Translations under genes and position numbers: made by a program
The notes under the pieces: generated by a model
Seen by the model: only the letters and a program-made list of their open reading frames with translations
What the model was told of the DNA's origin: nothing
Database searches by the model: none
IMG/VR virus record: IMGVR_UViG_3300020213_000078
Coordinates: 1-33,329 of that record
Reading direction: 5' to 3' (one strand)
From: a virus
Length of the DNA stretch: 33,329 bases
Shown: positions 13,258 to 19,635 of the stretch, one piece after another
Position numbering within the stretch: the stretch's first letter is position 1
How the letters are laid out: the number at the start of each line of letters is the position of its first letter

Positions 13258-13388
13258 TGCTCGCCTCTCTTTCCAAAAATTTTGCATACCCATTCGCGGA
13301 ACCTTTCCCTTAAAGTTCTTCTTCGATTGAAAACCAGGTAGGTCATGTCGATAACCGGCTCGTTTCGTTGTTTCATGCGTAGTTTCAT
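13254..13388 (-). CDS. Small basic protein (44 aa)
   Basis: The ATG at 13388 (MKLRMKQRNEPVIDMTY) overlaps the stop of the helicase gene (ATGA). It contains eleven Arg/Lys in the last 24 residues (FNRRRTLRERFREWVCKIFG). A nucleic-acid or partner-binding peptide is possible. No family recognised. Confidence 0.6.
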   Translation of the reverse strand: MKLRMKQRNEPVIDMTYLVFNRRRTLRERFREWVCKIFGKRGEQ

Positions 13389-14719
13389 TTGTTGCTCTTG
13401 CTCGTAGTTATTAGTCCGATTCTCGCATCTACCCAAATCGGCAAAAGCTCCTCGCTGCCTCGCCTGTTTTTGTCAAGATTTATAGCGTCCTGCGATCGCG
13501 GATTCTTTACTGATGGCCGATGAATGAGAATCACCCCGTCCGCATCCTGCTCTAGTGAGCCACAATCTTTTAAATCGACTTTTCGAGGTATGCGTTCAAC
13601 GTCTTTATCAGCCCCTCGATTCAATTGAGCACATGCGACCACAACAATTTTATGCTCTAGGGCAAACTTTTTTAGTCTCCCCGATATGTCCGTAAGTTCG
13701 TGAACTCGATTCTGCCATCTGCCGGAAAGTTTGAGCTGCTGAATGTAATCAACAAAAATAATGTCAACGTCATGCGTAGCCATCGCGGCCATAACCGTTC
13801 TAAAGATCTTTTCGAGGTCCGGCATTGCAGAGTCGTTAATCTGCATTGGTAGGCTCCTCAGCTCTTCACACGCTTCGTAATAGCGTCCACTTTCATCGGC
13901 ATTCATCTGCTTCTTCAAAAGCACCTGACTATCAATAGCTGCCATCCTCGATATAAGCCTTTCCGTTAGCTCGTGAGCATCCATCTCCATTGAGAAATAA
14001 AGGACCCTTTTTCCAGCTTGTGCAGCTCGTAGCGCCATTTGCAGCGAAAGCATGGTTTTTCCTACCCCTGGCCTTGCACCTACGATATAAAGGGAGCCTC
14101 TTTTCCAGCCCATACCTAGCGCATCGTCAAGCCCACCCAAGCCAGTCGTTACGAAATCATCCTGCAAGCTGCCTAAATTTTGCTCAGCTTCCAATTGCCT
14201 GTTTAAAGCCTCTAATGCGAGTTCTGATGCGCCCATTGTCCTCCGCATAGTGAATGACCCACCGACCATCAAAGACGCTCCAAAGGCGCTATTAGCCTCT
14301 TCAGCGACCACCTCAGGACCGACGTTGCCTTTGCCTCTCAGATTCGAGCGAAGTTCCAAAGCTTTCAAATCGACCACGTCTTTTGCGACTTCGCCGAGAA
14401 AAGTTCTGAGCAGAAATTTGGGGCACTGGACGATTGGCGCGTTGATGCTGATTTCAGCGAGTGACGTTGCAAGCTGTCCGCCCCCCATTTCTTCGTTTGA
14501 AAAAAACATCGGGATATTTTCTAAGCAGGCCAAAAGCCCGCGCTCGTATGCTTCCTGCATCCCCTCCCAAATTTTCGGAAGACTTGGAGAACTAAACAGC
14601 CCGGAATAAACGCCGTGAGATATCGCGGTTTCGATAAGCGTCTGCTGTTCGGTTAAATCGCAAACATTCGCGATGTGTCCGAGAAACCAGCCCTCTGCTT
14701 TTTGCCTTGCGTTGTTCAT
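13385..14719 (-). CDS. dnaB-like: DnaB-type replicative helicase
   Basis: The product has 444 residues. The RecA-fold C-terminal domain shows Walker A GARPGVGKT (214-222), SMEM (243-246), Walker B IIFVDYIQQ (320-328), the AQLNRG segment (365-370), and DLKDCGSLEQDADGVILIHR (382-401), all characteristic of DnaB helicases. The N-terminal 150 residues are helical and diverged. It unwinds the phage fork as a hexameric ring on the lagging strand. The start overlaps the stop of the initiator gene (ATGA), mirroring O-P/helicase pairs in lambdoid phages. Confidence 0.95.
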   Translation of the reverse strand: MNNARQKAEGWFLGHIANVCDLTEQQTLIETAISHGVYSGLFSSPSLPKIWEGMQEAYERGLLACLENIPMFFSNEEMGGGQLATSLAEISINAPIVQCPKFLLRTFLGEVAKDVVDLKALELRSNLRGKGNVGPEVVAEEANSAFGASLMVGGSFTMRRTMGASELALEALNRQLEAEQNLGSLQDDFVTTGLGGLDDALGMGWKRGSLYIVGARPGVGKTMLSLQMALRAAQAGKRVLYFSMEMDAHELTERLISRMAAIDSQVLLKKQMNADESGRYYEACEELRSLPMQINDSAMPDLEKIFRTVMAAMATHDVDIIFVDYIQQLKLSGRWQNRVHELTDISGRLKKFALEHKIVVVACAQLNRGADKDVERIPRKVDLKDCGSLEQDADGVILIHRPSVKNPRSQDAINLDKNRRGSEELLPIWVDARIGLITTSKSNK

Positions 14720-15555
14720 TGTTGTTTTTCCTGGTCTTGGTTTTCTGTTTCGTCATCAGGCCAATTCGAAACATTGAAGCCCTGAGCCGCATACTCTGCT
14801 TTTTGTTCTTCGTAAGTTTTTGGTTTTGTAGAAGCGGACAAAGCCCTAAATTTTAGCAGATAGGATTCACAGCCTTTGAGACAAAAGCCAAGAGGATGGC
14901 AATTTTCTTTAAGCCAAGCGTCATCAAGCCCAACAAAAAACTTTACCAAGTTAACTGCGTCCTCAGCTCCGACCCTCGCTACGAGTTGTTTTGCTTGCCC
15001 AAGTACCACCGCATTGCAAGGCGGACCTGAGCCGTAACGCAAGCTGATCGATTCCTCGTAAGCTTTCCAAACTTTGGCCGTTGCCGTTGGCTCTTTCGGA
15101 GCCTTGATTTTGACGACTGTTTTTTTCTTCGGTAAGTGCGAGGGATTAGGAGCGACTGCGACCCCCTCGCTGTAGGGGGTTGTATCGTCTCGTACCGTTC
15201 CGTACCGTCCCGTCTCGTTCCGTACCGTACCGTTACGTAGGAGCACTTTTTCGTTAGGCAGTCGGATGCTGTAAGTAATCATTTCAAGGGCTTGCAGCAA
15301 TTCTAGTGAGGCAGTGATGACGCAATGCTTGGTCTGTGCCTCAGCAGTGATAGACTTCATCGTGACCACTGCCTTACCACTGCCCTTGCAGCCCCTGGCC
15401 AGTAGTGCGAACCATGTGCGGAACTGCCCGTGATCTAGTCGAGCAATGCTTGAGCCATGCATGAGATCTGCCTCAACACGAAACCACGAAACGGCCCTCC
15501 CAATATCCTTCGGATTGTACTTTTTCCAGTTCAAAATCTCGTACTCTATGACCAT
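14716..15555 (-). CDS. Replication initiator (lambda O-like role)
   Basis: The product has 279 residues from ATG 15555 (MVIEYEILNWKKYNPKDIG), preceded by GGTGAAAG. An upstream extension in the same frame would overlap the Bet gene. The N-terminus is winged-helix-like as in phage replication proteins. The middle (around residues 105-125) is a low-complexity stretch with five-residue periodicity (RNGTV, RNETG, RYGTV) encoded by a DNA pentamer array that is probably the origin. The C-terminal half has helices and an acidic tail (DDETENQDQE) that could contact the helicase. Its position beside the DnaB gene supports initiator function. Confidence 0.75.
   Translation of the reverse strand: MVIEYEILNWKKYNPKDIGRAVSWFRVEADLMHGSSIARLDHGQFRTWFALLARGCKGSGKAVVTMKSITAEAQTKHCVITASLELLQALEMITYSIRLPNEKVLLRNGTVRNETGRYGTVRDDTTPYSEGVAVAPNPSHLPKKKTVVKIKAPKEPTATAKVWKAYEESISLRYGSGPPCNAVVLGQAKQLVARVGAEDAVNLVKFFVGLDDAWLKENCHPLGFCLKGCESYLLKFRALSASTKPKTYEEQKAEYAAQGFNVSNWPDDETENQDQEKQQ
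15161..15180. other. GC-rich hairpin beside the pentamer array
   Basis: ACCCCCT and AGGGGGT pair perfectly around a six-base loop (cgctgt). It lies five bases from the pentamer array within the initiator gene and may be part of the replication origin. Confidence 0.6.
15186..15240. repeat. Tandem pentamer array, probable replication origin
   Basis: There are eleven consecutive five-base units of the form CGTNN (CGTAC four times, plus CGTTC, CGTCT, CGTCC, CGTTA and CGTAG variants). Because five is not a multiple of three, the encoded protein repeats every five residues. In lambdoid phages the origin iterons lie inside the O gene, which argues for the same arrangement here. The initiator would bind the array. 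Confidence 0.65.
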
Positions 15556-15592
15556 ATCTTTCACCACAAACACCCCCCAAAAAATGACCAAA

Positions 15593-16525
15593 TTAAAACG
15601 GAATATCCTCAGGATTTGGCGCGTCATTCATATAGCTAGGAACCCCACTTTTGGGAGCCTCAGAACTAGATAAATACTCGCCCGCTTTTTCGAGGTAGAG
15701 CTTTAAACCGCCCTTCGTTTCTTTGCCTTGCCAATATTTTAAACACTCTGAAAGGTCTATTTTTGAAGTGTCCCCGAGCTTTTGGCCCTTTTTTATTTTC
15801 CCTAAATTTGATGATGCCTCGAAGTCTCCCAAAGAACCGACATCGTGACTTTGCGTAAGTGCCTTTGGAGCTTCCTGAATGGGATCTGGACTAGTGACAT
15901 GAGCGTTTTCGTGTATTGGCCTATCTTGCTGAACTTGTTCGGCTTTTCGAACTTCTTGCCCCATCTCCGAATCGGCTTGCATCATCTCCTCGGTCGAATG
16001 AAGCCCTGACATTTCTTGTGGGAATGCTTTGCGAAGTGCCAAAGATTCAGCGCACTTTGCCAGCATAACCTCTCCAAACTGCGCCCAAAATTTATTGAGC
16101 GAACCGTCTTTTGTAGTCTGTTTATAGCTATCAAAACGCGCGACTGCCCACAGTGGCTCCTTGAATTCTTTGTGCCATACGCCGACTTTAGCGGCAGAAG
16201 GAGATTTAGAATTAAGCCACACATCGACCCACTGCCCATCGTCACCGCACCAAAACGGCCCAAGCTGTCCGCTATATTTTCCGGTCCTTTGTGCAATCAA
16301 CCGAAACCCATCGATCGAAGTTTGAATAGACATCATTTCGCGGCCCTGCGATTTATCCCACCTTTTCACCGCATAAATTTGCTTTGTGAGTGGATCAAGC
16401 CCAGCGCGTTCGCACTGATATAAAAATAAACGCAACTCGTCATCAGTAGCGCCTCTCGCCACAGTCCTTTTTATCAAATCGACTTGATCGCGTGACATTG
16501 GTGCTAGTTGTACTGGAAGATTCAT
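15593..16525 (-). CDS. bet: Bet-type single-strand annealing protein
   Basis: The product has 310 residues. The N-terminal 180 residues match the phage recombination protein Bet/RecT group: [48 protein letters not shown] and the [20 protein letters not shown] segment near residues 155-175. The C-terminal 130 residues are diverged and linker-like. It anneals complementary single strands during recombination-dependent replication. The start lies two bases from the preceding stop. No partner exonuclease gene was found. Confidence 0.92.
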   Translation of the reverse strand: MNLPVQLAPMSRDQVDLIKRTVARGATDDELRLFLYQCERAGLDPLTKQIYAVKRWDKSQGREMMSIQTSIDGFRLIAQRTGKYSGQLGPFWCGDDGQWVDVWLNSKSPSAAKVGVWHKEFKEPLWAVARFDSYKQTTKDGSLNKFWAQFGEVMLAKCAESLALRKAFPQEMSGLHSTEEMMQADSEMGQEVRKAEQVQQDRPIHENAHVTSPDPIQEAPKALTQSHDVGSLGDFEASSNLGKIKKGQKLGDTSKIDLSECLKYWQGKETKGGLKLYLEKAGEYLSSSEAPKSGVPSYMNDAPNPEDIPF

Positions 16526-17077
16526 TTAGCGGCCTTTCTTTATATCGAATTTTAGTTTTCTGGTTTTAACAATTTCTGTGTTGCTGAGAGGATAATTCCC
16601 GCTTGCTAGTGCCTTCTTGATTTCCGCTTTGTTCCATTCGTACTTGATGGTTTGTCGCACGAAATCAGGCATATTCTTGTGGTCATCCTCGGTTGGCGCG
16701 TTACCGTTTACTACGAGGCTTCCAGGAGGGTTGGATAAGCTGATTTGAAACTCTTGACCTGGAAGCTTTTCGAACTGGCCAGCAGTCATCAAGAATTGGA
16801 CATACTCCTCGAATCGACTGAGCTTCTTTTTGAGTGATGCCGATTGATCTTTATGCATTGATGCAAAACGCTCGTGTCGCTCGATCTCCTTTTCAATCTG
16901 ACTATGAAACTCGACGCAACTATCAACTTTTCCGCGAATGAGGTTGCCAAGAATTTGATGTCCCTCGGTTGAGAGCTCCAATCTCCCGTCGTCCGATGCG
17001 ACTAGAACATCGATCATTTCGGATAGAGGCATGTCCTGTCTGATTTCTGGGACGTTGGGAATTTGTTCGGAGTCCAT
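16526..17077 (-). CDS. Siphovirus Gp157 family protein
   Basis: The product has 183 residues from ATG 17077 (MDSEQIPNVPE), preceded by GAAGG. It shows the Gp157 family layout: an acidic N-terminus, a helical coiled-coil stretch (residues about 60-110), then FEKLPGQEFQISLSNPP and the PDFVRQTIKYEWNKAEIKKAL end. Gp157 proteins usually sit next to Bet/RecT and SSB genes and are thought to take part in DNA metabolism, but their exact activity is not established. First gene of the leftward replication operon. Confidence 0.85.
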   Translation of the reverse strand: MDSEQIPNVPEIRQDMPLSEMIDVLVASDDGRLELSTEGHQILGNLIRGKVDSCVEFHSQIEKEIERHERFASMHKDQSASLKKKLSRFEEYVQFLMTAGQFEKLPGQEFQISLSNPPGSLVVNGNAPTEDDHKNMPDFVRQTIKYEWNKAEIKKALASGNYPLSNTEIVKTRKLKFDIKKGR

Positions 17078-17229
17078 CTTCAAACCTTCAATTGTAGGGT
17101 TATTACGTATTCTGACCATGCACTACACTGTTAAGCCGTAATTGATACATCCTTAAATACATCAAATCTATATGTGTTGCGTATTTATAGTACGTTCTAT
17201 AATAGACGATACCCGCCCACAATACAGGA
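17078..17229. promoter_or_regulatory. Divergent early control region
   Basis: This 152-base intergenic stretch separates the leftward replication operon from the rightward regulator. It contains a direct repeat on the minus strand (GATGTAT, 12-base period, 17145-17164), inverted words around TCTATAATAGA (17197-17207), and TATAAT at 17199-17204 for the rightward gene. For the leftward operon TATAAA (17190-17185 minus) is the best -10, but no good -35 was found. These repeats are operator candidates for the XRE proteins. Confidence 0.6.
17182..17204 (+). promoter_or_regulatory. Candidate promoter of the XRE regulator
   Basis: TATAAT at 17199-17204 is a perfect -10 box about 26 bases before the start codon. 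A -35 at consensus spacing is poor (TGTTGC or TTGCGT just upstream), as expected for a regulated promoter. The leader would be short, and the site overlaps the inverted words above. Confidence 0.45.
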
Positions 17230-17523
17230 ATGAGTAAATTGCGCGTGCTACTGAGAAACAACCTAAGAAAGTACCGAACCGAGCGCGGCCTAACGCAAGG
17301 CCATCTGGCTGAACTTGCGGACATTTCGCTGAATAGCGTGAACTCAATCGAAGCAATGCGCCAATGGCCAAGTGACACCGTAATTGCAAAGCTTTGCAAA
17401 GTTCTCGAAATCGAAGACGAAGCTCTATTTTATACTCCCCGCCAGATTTCATCAGAAACAATCCTTCTGGCCCTTGCTGAGCAAATGGGCTTCGACGTTT
17501 ATGTGAAGCGGAAAGCGACATAA
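17230..17523 (+). CDS. HTH (XRE) transcriptional regulator 1, repressor-like
   Basis: The product has 97 residues. Residues of about 8-62 form a Cro/C1-type helix-turn-helix (LRKYRTERGLTQGHLAELADISLNSVNSIE). A short C-terminal helix (ETILLALAEQMGFDVYVKRK) follows, resembling the end of the second regulator. No peptidase domain is present, so it is a small Cro- or ImmR-type protein rather than a full lambda CI. The leader is short and AGGA lies close to the ATG. It faces the replication operon across the control region and probably represses it. Confidence 0.85.
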   Translation: MSKLRVLLRNNLRKYRTERGLTQGHLAELADISLNSVNSIEAMRQWPSDTVIAKLCKVLEIEDEALFYTPRQISSETILLALAEQMGFDVYVKRKAT

Positions 17524-17673
17524 AAAAGGAGCGGCAGCACCCCACGCACCACCGCCCCCACCCACAGACTAAAATATTCAGTGATTCTGATTTGCTGCGA
17601 ACGTCTCTCGCCAAAGACACCGTTCGTTAGCCATGCCATTCACACGTCAATGTGTAATTAAATTATTAGTAAT

Positions 17674-17691
17674 CTTCAATATAATATGAAG
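17674..17691 (+). promoter_or_regulatory. Palindrome overlapping the -10 of regulator 2
   Basis: CTTCA and TGAAG (17674-17678 and 17687-17691) flank TATAAT (17680-17685) in an AT-rich stretch. A repressor bound here would block promoter access. No good -35 is seen, which leaves the promoter itself tentative. Confidence 0.45.
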
Positions 17692-17741
17692 AATAATAAT
17701 ACTATTAGGTGCTTACAATATTCTTTAAAGGAAATATATTC

Positions 17742-18080
17742 GTGGAGACTGTGACAATTGAGGTTTTTGACCTGGAAACATTTAACAGGATTTTCTCGAA
17801 GAACTTCACCGCCCTACTCGCTAGGAGTGGCGTAAAAGGCTTTGAGCTAGCCAAAGAAATTGGGGTAAGTCAAAGCAGCGTCTCCAAATGGCTCAACGGG
17901 GTTGCATTCCCGGATGGTAAATCTATCGATAAAATGCGGAAGCGATACGGTTGGACAACAGACGACATGTTGAGCGAGCGCACTAATAACACCGATACGA
18001 TTGAAAAAGAGACCCTGATAATAAGCATCGCGGATCACCTCGGATTCGAGCGGCCCAAGCTAAAAAAGAAGCCAAAGTGA
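17742..18080 (+). CDS. HTH (XRE) transcriptional regulator 2
   Basis: The product has 112 residues from GTG 17742, preceded by AAAGGA at nine-base spacing; a GTG at 17709 in the same frame lacks a site. Residues of about 20-70 are an XRE helix-turn-helix (GFELAKEIGVSQSSVSKWLNGV). The C-terminal helix (ETLIISIADHLGFERPKLKKK) resembles regulator 1. It may be the Cro-like partner of regulator 1. No DNA-binding specificity can be derived. Confidence 0.8.
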   Translation: METVTIEVFDLETFNRIFSKNFTALLARSGVKGFELAKEIGVSQSSVSKWLNGVAFPDGKSIDKMRKRYGWTTDDMLSERTNNTDTIEKETLIISIADHLGFERPKLKKKPK

Positions 18081-18103
18081 TTGTATCAAGCCCTCTAAAA
18101 TAC

Positions 18104-18136
18104 GAAAGCCCCGAGAGCTAACCCCCCAAGGCTTTC
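18104..18136. other. Hairpin downstream of regulator 2
   Basis: GAAAGCC and GGCTTTC (18104-18110 and 18130-18136) pair perfectly around a 19-base loop containing a C run. There is no T run directly behind it on the plus strand; on the minus strand GTATTTTAG follows. It may act as a weak bidirectional terminator between regulator 2 and RusA. Confidence 0.4.
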
Positions 18137-18247
18137 AACACATACACAAAACAATAATCATCTGGTCAGGAACAACCGGAACCTAAACGCTTGAACCATA
18201 GGCTACAAGCGGTTTCCAGAAGATTTACCATAATGTAATGTTCTGGG

Positions 18248-18625
18248 ATGCCTGATAGCCACGAATTTACATTCGCAGTTGAACCCGTCGCCTGGTCGCG
18301 TCCAAGAGTCGCAAGATCGGGCCACATGTTTAACGCTCCGAAGATGCGGCTTGCACAGCAAGATCTTAAGTGGTTGATGAAATCTCAGTTCAAACGGTTT
18401 CCACTCGCGGGGCCTTTAAGAGTGGGAATCGTGTTTTCGATTACAAAACCAAAATCCGTTAAACGCGATATTCCCGCCGTTAAACCCGACATTGATAACC
18501 TGATCAAACTTGTTATCGATGCCGGTAACAAAATTATCTGGGAAGATGACAACCTGATCATTGAGATAACGGCTAGGAAAGAATACGGAGAGCCTAGGAT
18601 AAGGCTAACTGTTTCCGAGCTGTGA
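18248..18625 (+). CDS. rusA: RusA-type Holliday junction resolvase
   Basis: The product has 125 residues, the family's usual length. It shows the RusA pattern: an N-terminal FTFAVEPVAWSRPRVA strand, and KPDIDNLIKLVIDAGNKIIWEDD (residues 79-101) with acidic residues D81, D83, K87 and D100/D101 corresponding to the known catalytic aspartates and lysine. As a dimer it cleaves Holliday junctions and branched phage DNA before packaging. The start ATG has no clear ribosome binding site. It is read toward the oppositely oriented endolysin. Confidence 0.9.
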   Translation: MPDSHEFTFAVEPVAWSRPRVARSGHMFNAPKMRLAQQDLKWLMKSQFKRFPLAGPLRVGIVFSITKPKSVKRDIPAVKPDIDNLIKLVIDAGNKIIWEDDNLIIEITARKEYGEPRIRLTVSEL

Positions 18626-18663
18626 AAAGCCCCCCGCCCACATAGAGCGAGGAACCAAGGAGG

Positions 18664-18694
18664 AACGGCAGCGTGCGTAATACCGCCGTTTTAT
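18664..18694 (+). terminator. Candidate terminator after rusA
   Basis: AACGGC (18664-18669) and GCCGTT (18685-18690) form a six-base stem with a 15-base loop. The T run starting in the stem (GTTTTATG) is short, so this is a weak candidate. It separates the rightward rusA gene from the convergent endolysin gene. Confidence 0.35.
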
Positions 18695-19203
18695 GACGCA
18701 AGGGAAATGATCTGTTTCGAAATTCCGCACCACTGAAAGTGCATGGCGTCCGCCCTCTTCCACTCGCCGCCCCAAATGAAACCATTATCGGTGAAGCATC
18801 TGATAAAAGCGTCGGACCAGTCGGACTTTCCGCCCATAGGGTTTAGCTTAGCATTGAAGTCTAAAGCCAGCGCGTAACTGTGCGTCGATAATTTGCCCAA
18901 TGATCCGCGCTCGTAACGGACGTTATAGCAGCCGTCGAAAGTCTTAAGCTCCGAGAATGTACCCGAGCAAAGTAGATCTTCCATCGCAGCGCCCAGCGGT
19001 TTTTCGAGGTCTTTATTAACGAAGATTCTTTCAACGGGCTTTCCGCTAACCGCGTTATTTAGAACTTCGACGATTTTTTTTGGTGGGTAGTACGCTACAA
19101 GCCAGCTACCGGACCCTGGCCAGTAGAGGCGATTATCAGGAGCCATCTGAATCTTTCCGTACCGTCCAGATGCCTCTTCCATATCTTTGGGTTTAAAGGA
19201 CAC
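18691..19203 (-). CDS. Endolysin, M15 peptidase type
   Basis: The product has 170 residues. I prefer the GTG start at 19203 (MSFKPKDMEEASG), which has GGAGG seven bases ahead; a TTG seven codons further upstream is less likely. The zinc peptidase motifs of the M15 (VanY/L-Ala-D-Glu peptidase) family are present: STHSYALALDF with H108 and D115, and DAMHFQW with H155. It cleaves peptidoglycan stem peptides at the end of infection. There is no signal peptide, so export needs a holin. It is the last gene of the late operon, with two small membrane proteins directly upstream. Confidence 0.85.
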   Translation of the reverse strand: MSFKPKDMEEASGRYGKIQMAPDNRLYWPGSGSWLVAYYPPKKIVEVLNNAVSGKPVERIFVNKDLEKPLGAAMEDLLCSGTFSELKTFDGCYNVRYERGSLGKLSTHSYALALDFNAKLNPMGGKSDWSDAFIRCFTDNGFIWGGEWKRADAMHFQWCGISKQIISLAS

Positions 19204-19283
19204 TTGGTTTCCTCCCAAAAACAAAAGCCAAGCTATAGCCAGCTCGGCTTAAAATCCCATTGCTCGTTTATAGACTAATTTTA

Positions 19284-19478
19284 TCACGCGGCGGGCTTAA
19301 CTAAAACTTCCAGATCTACATCCAATGCTTCTGCCATGGCCTTAACGACATGGTTATCCCACTGGTTTTCAGTTTGCTTGCTCCATGAGCCTAAAGAGCA
19401 AATAATGATCTTCGAAAAGAACTTCTCGCTAACGAGTCGAATCATCAAGCTGACAAGTACCTTAACAACTAGATCCAT
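19284..19478 (-). CDS. Small membrane-associated protein (64 aa), lysis candidate
   Basis: The ATG follows AAAAGGAG. Residues 2-17 and 21-32 are hydrophobic with interspersed Lys and Arg (VVKVLVSLMIRLVSEKFFSKI), giving an amphipathic anchor; the second half (NQWDNHVVKAMAEALDV) is soluble and helical. It overlaps the upstream gene by 17 bases and lies 80 bases before the endolysin. It could assist holin function, but no family is recognised. Confidence 0.6.
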   Translation of the reverse strand: MDLVVKVLVSLMIRLVSEKFFSKIIICSLGSWSKQTENQWDNHVVKAMAEALDVDLEVLVKPAA

Positions 19479-19635
19479 CGTCTAACTCCTTTTCTAGGTT
19501 TCTGATTTTCTGATGTGCTACATCGATATCACGAGACATTTGAAAAAGTTTTCTCACAACGGCATATGACCCGGTTCCAAGGCTTCCCACTAGCATCAGC
19601 AACACGCCCGTAAGAATTTGCTGGGGGTCTATCAT
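19462..19635 (-). CDS. One-TM protein with coiled-coil tail (57 aa), holin/spanin candidate
   Basis: The ATG at 19635 overlaps the stop of the largest ejection protein (ATGA). A short N-terminus leads into one membrane helix (residues about 7-27, ILTGVLLMLVGSLGTGSYAVV) followed by a charged coiled coil (RDIDVAHQKIRNLEKELDD). This resembles pinholins and i-spanins. Upstream of the endolysin it is the best holin candidate in the window. Confidence 0.65.
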   Translation of the reverse strand: MIDPQQILTGVLLMLVGSLGTGSYAVVRKLFQMSRDIDVAHQKIRNLEKELDDGSSC

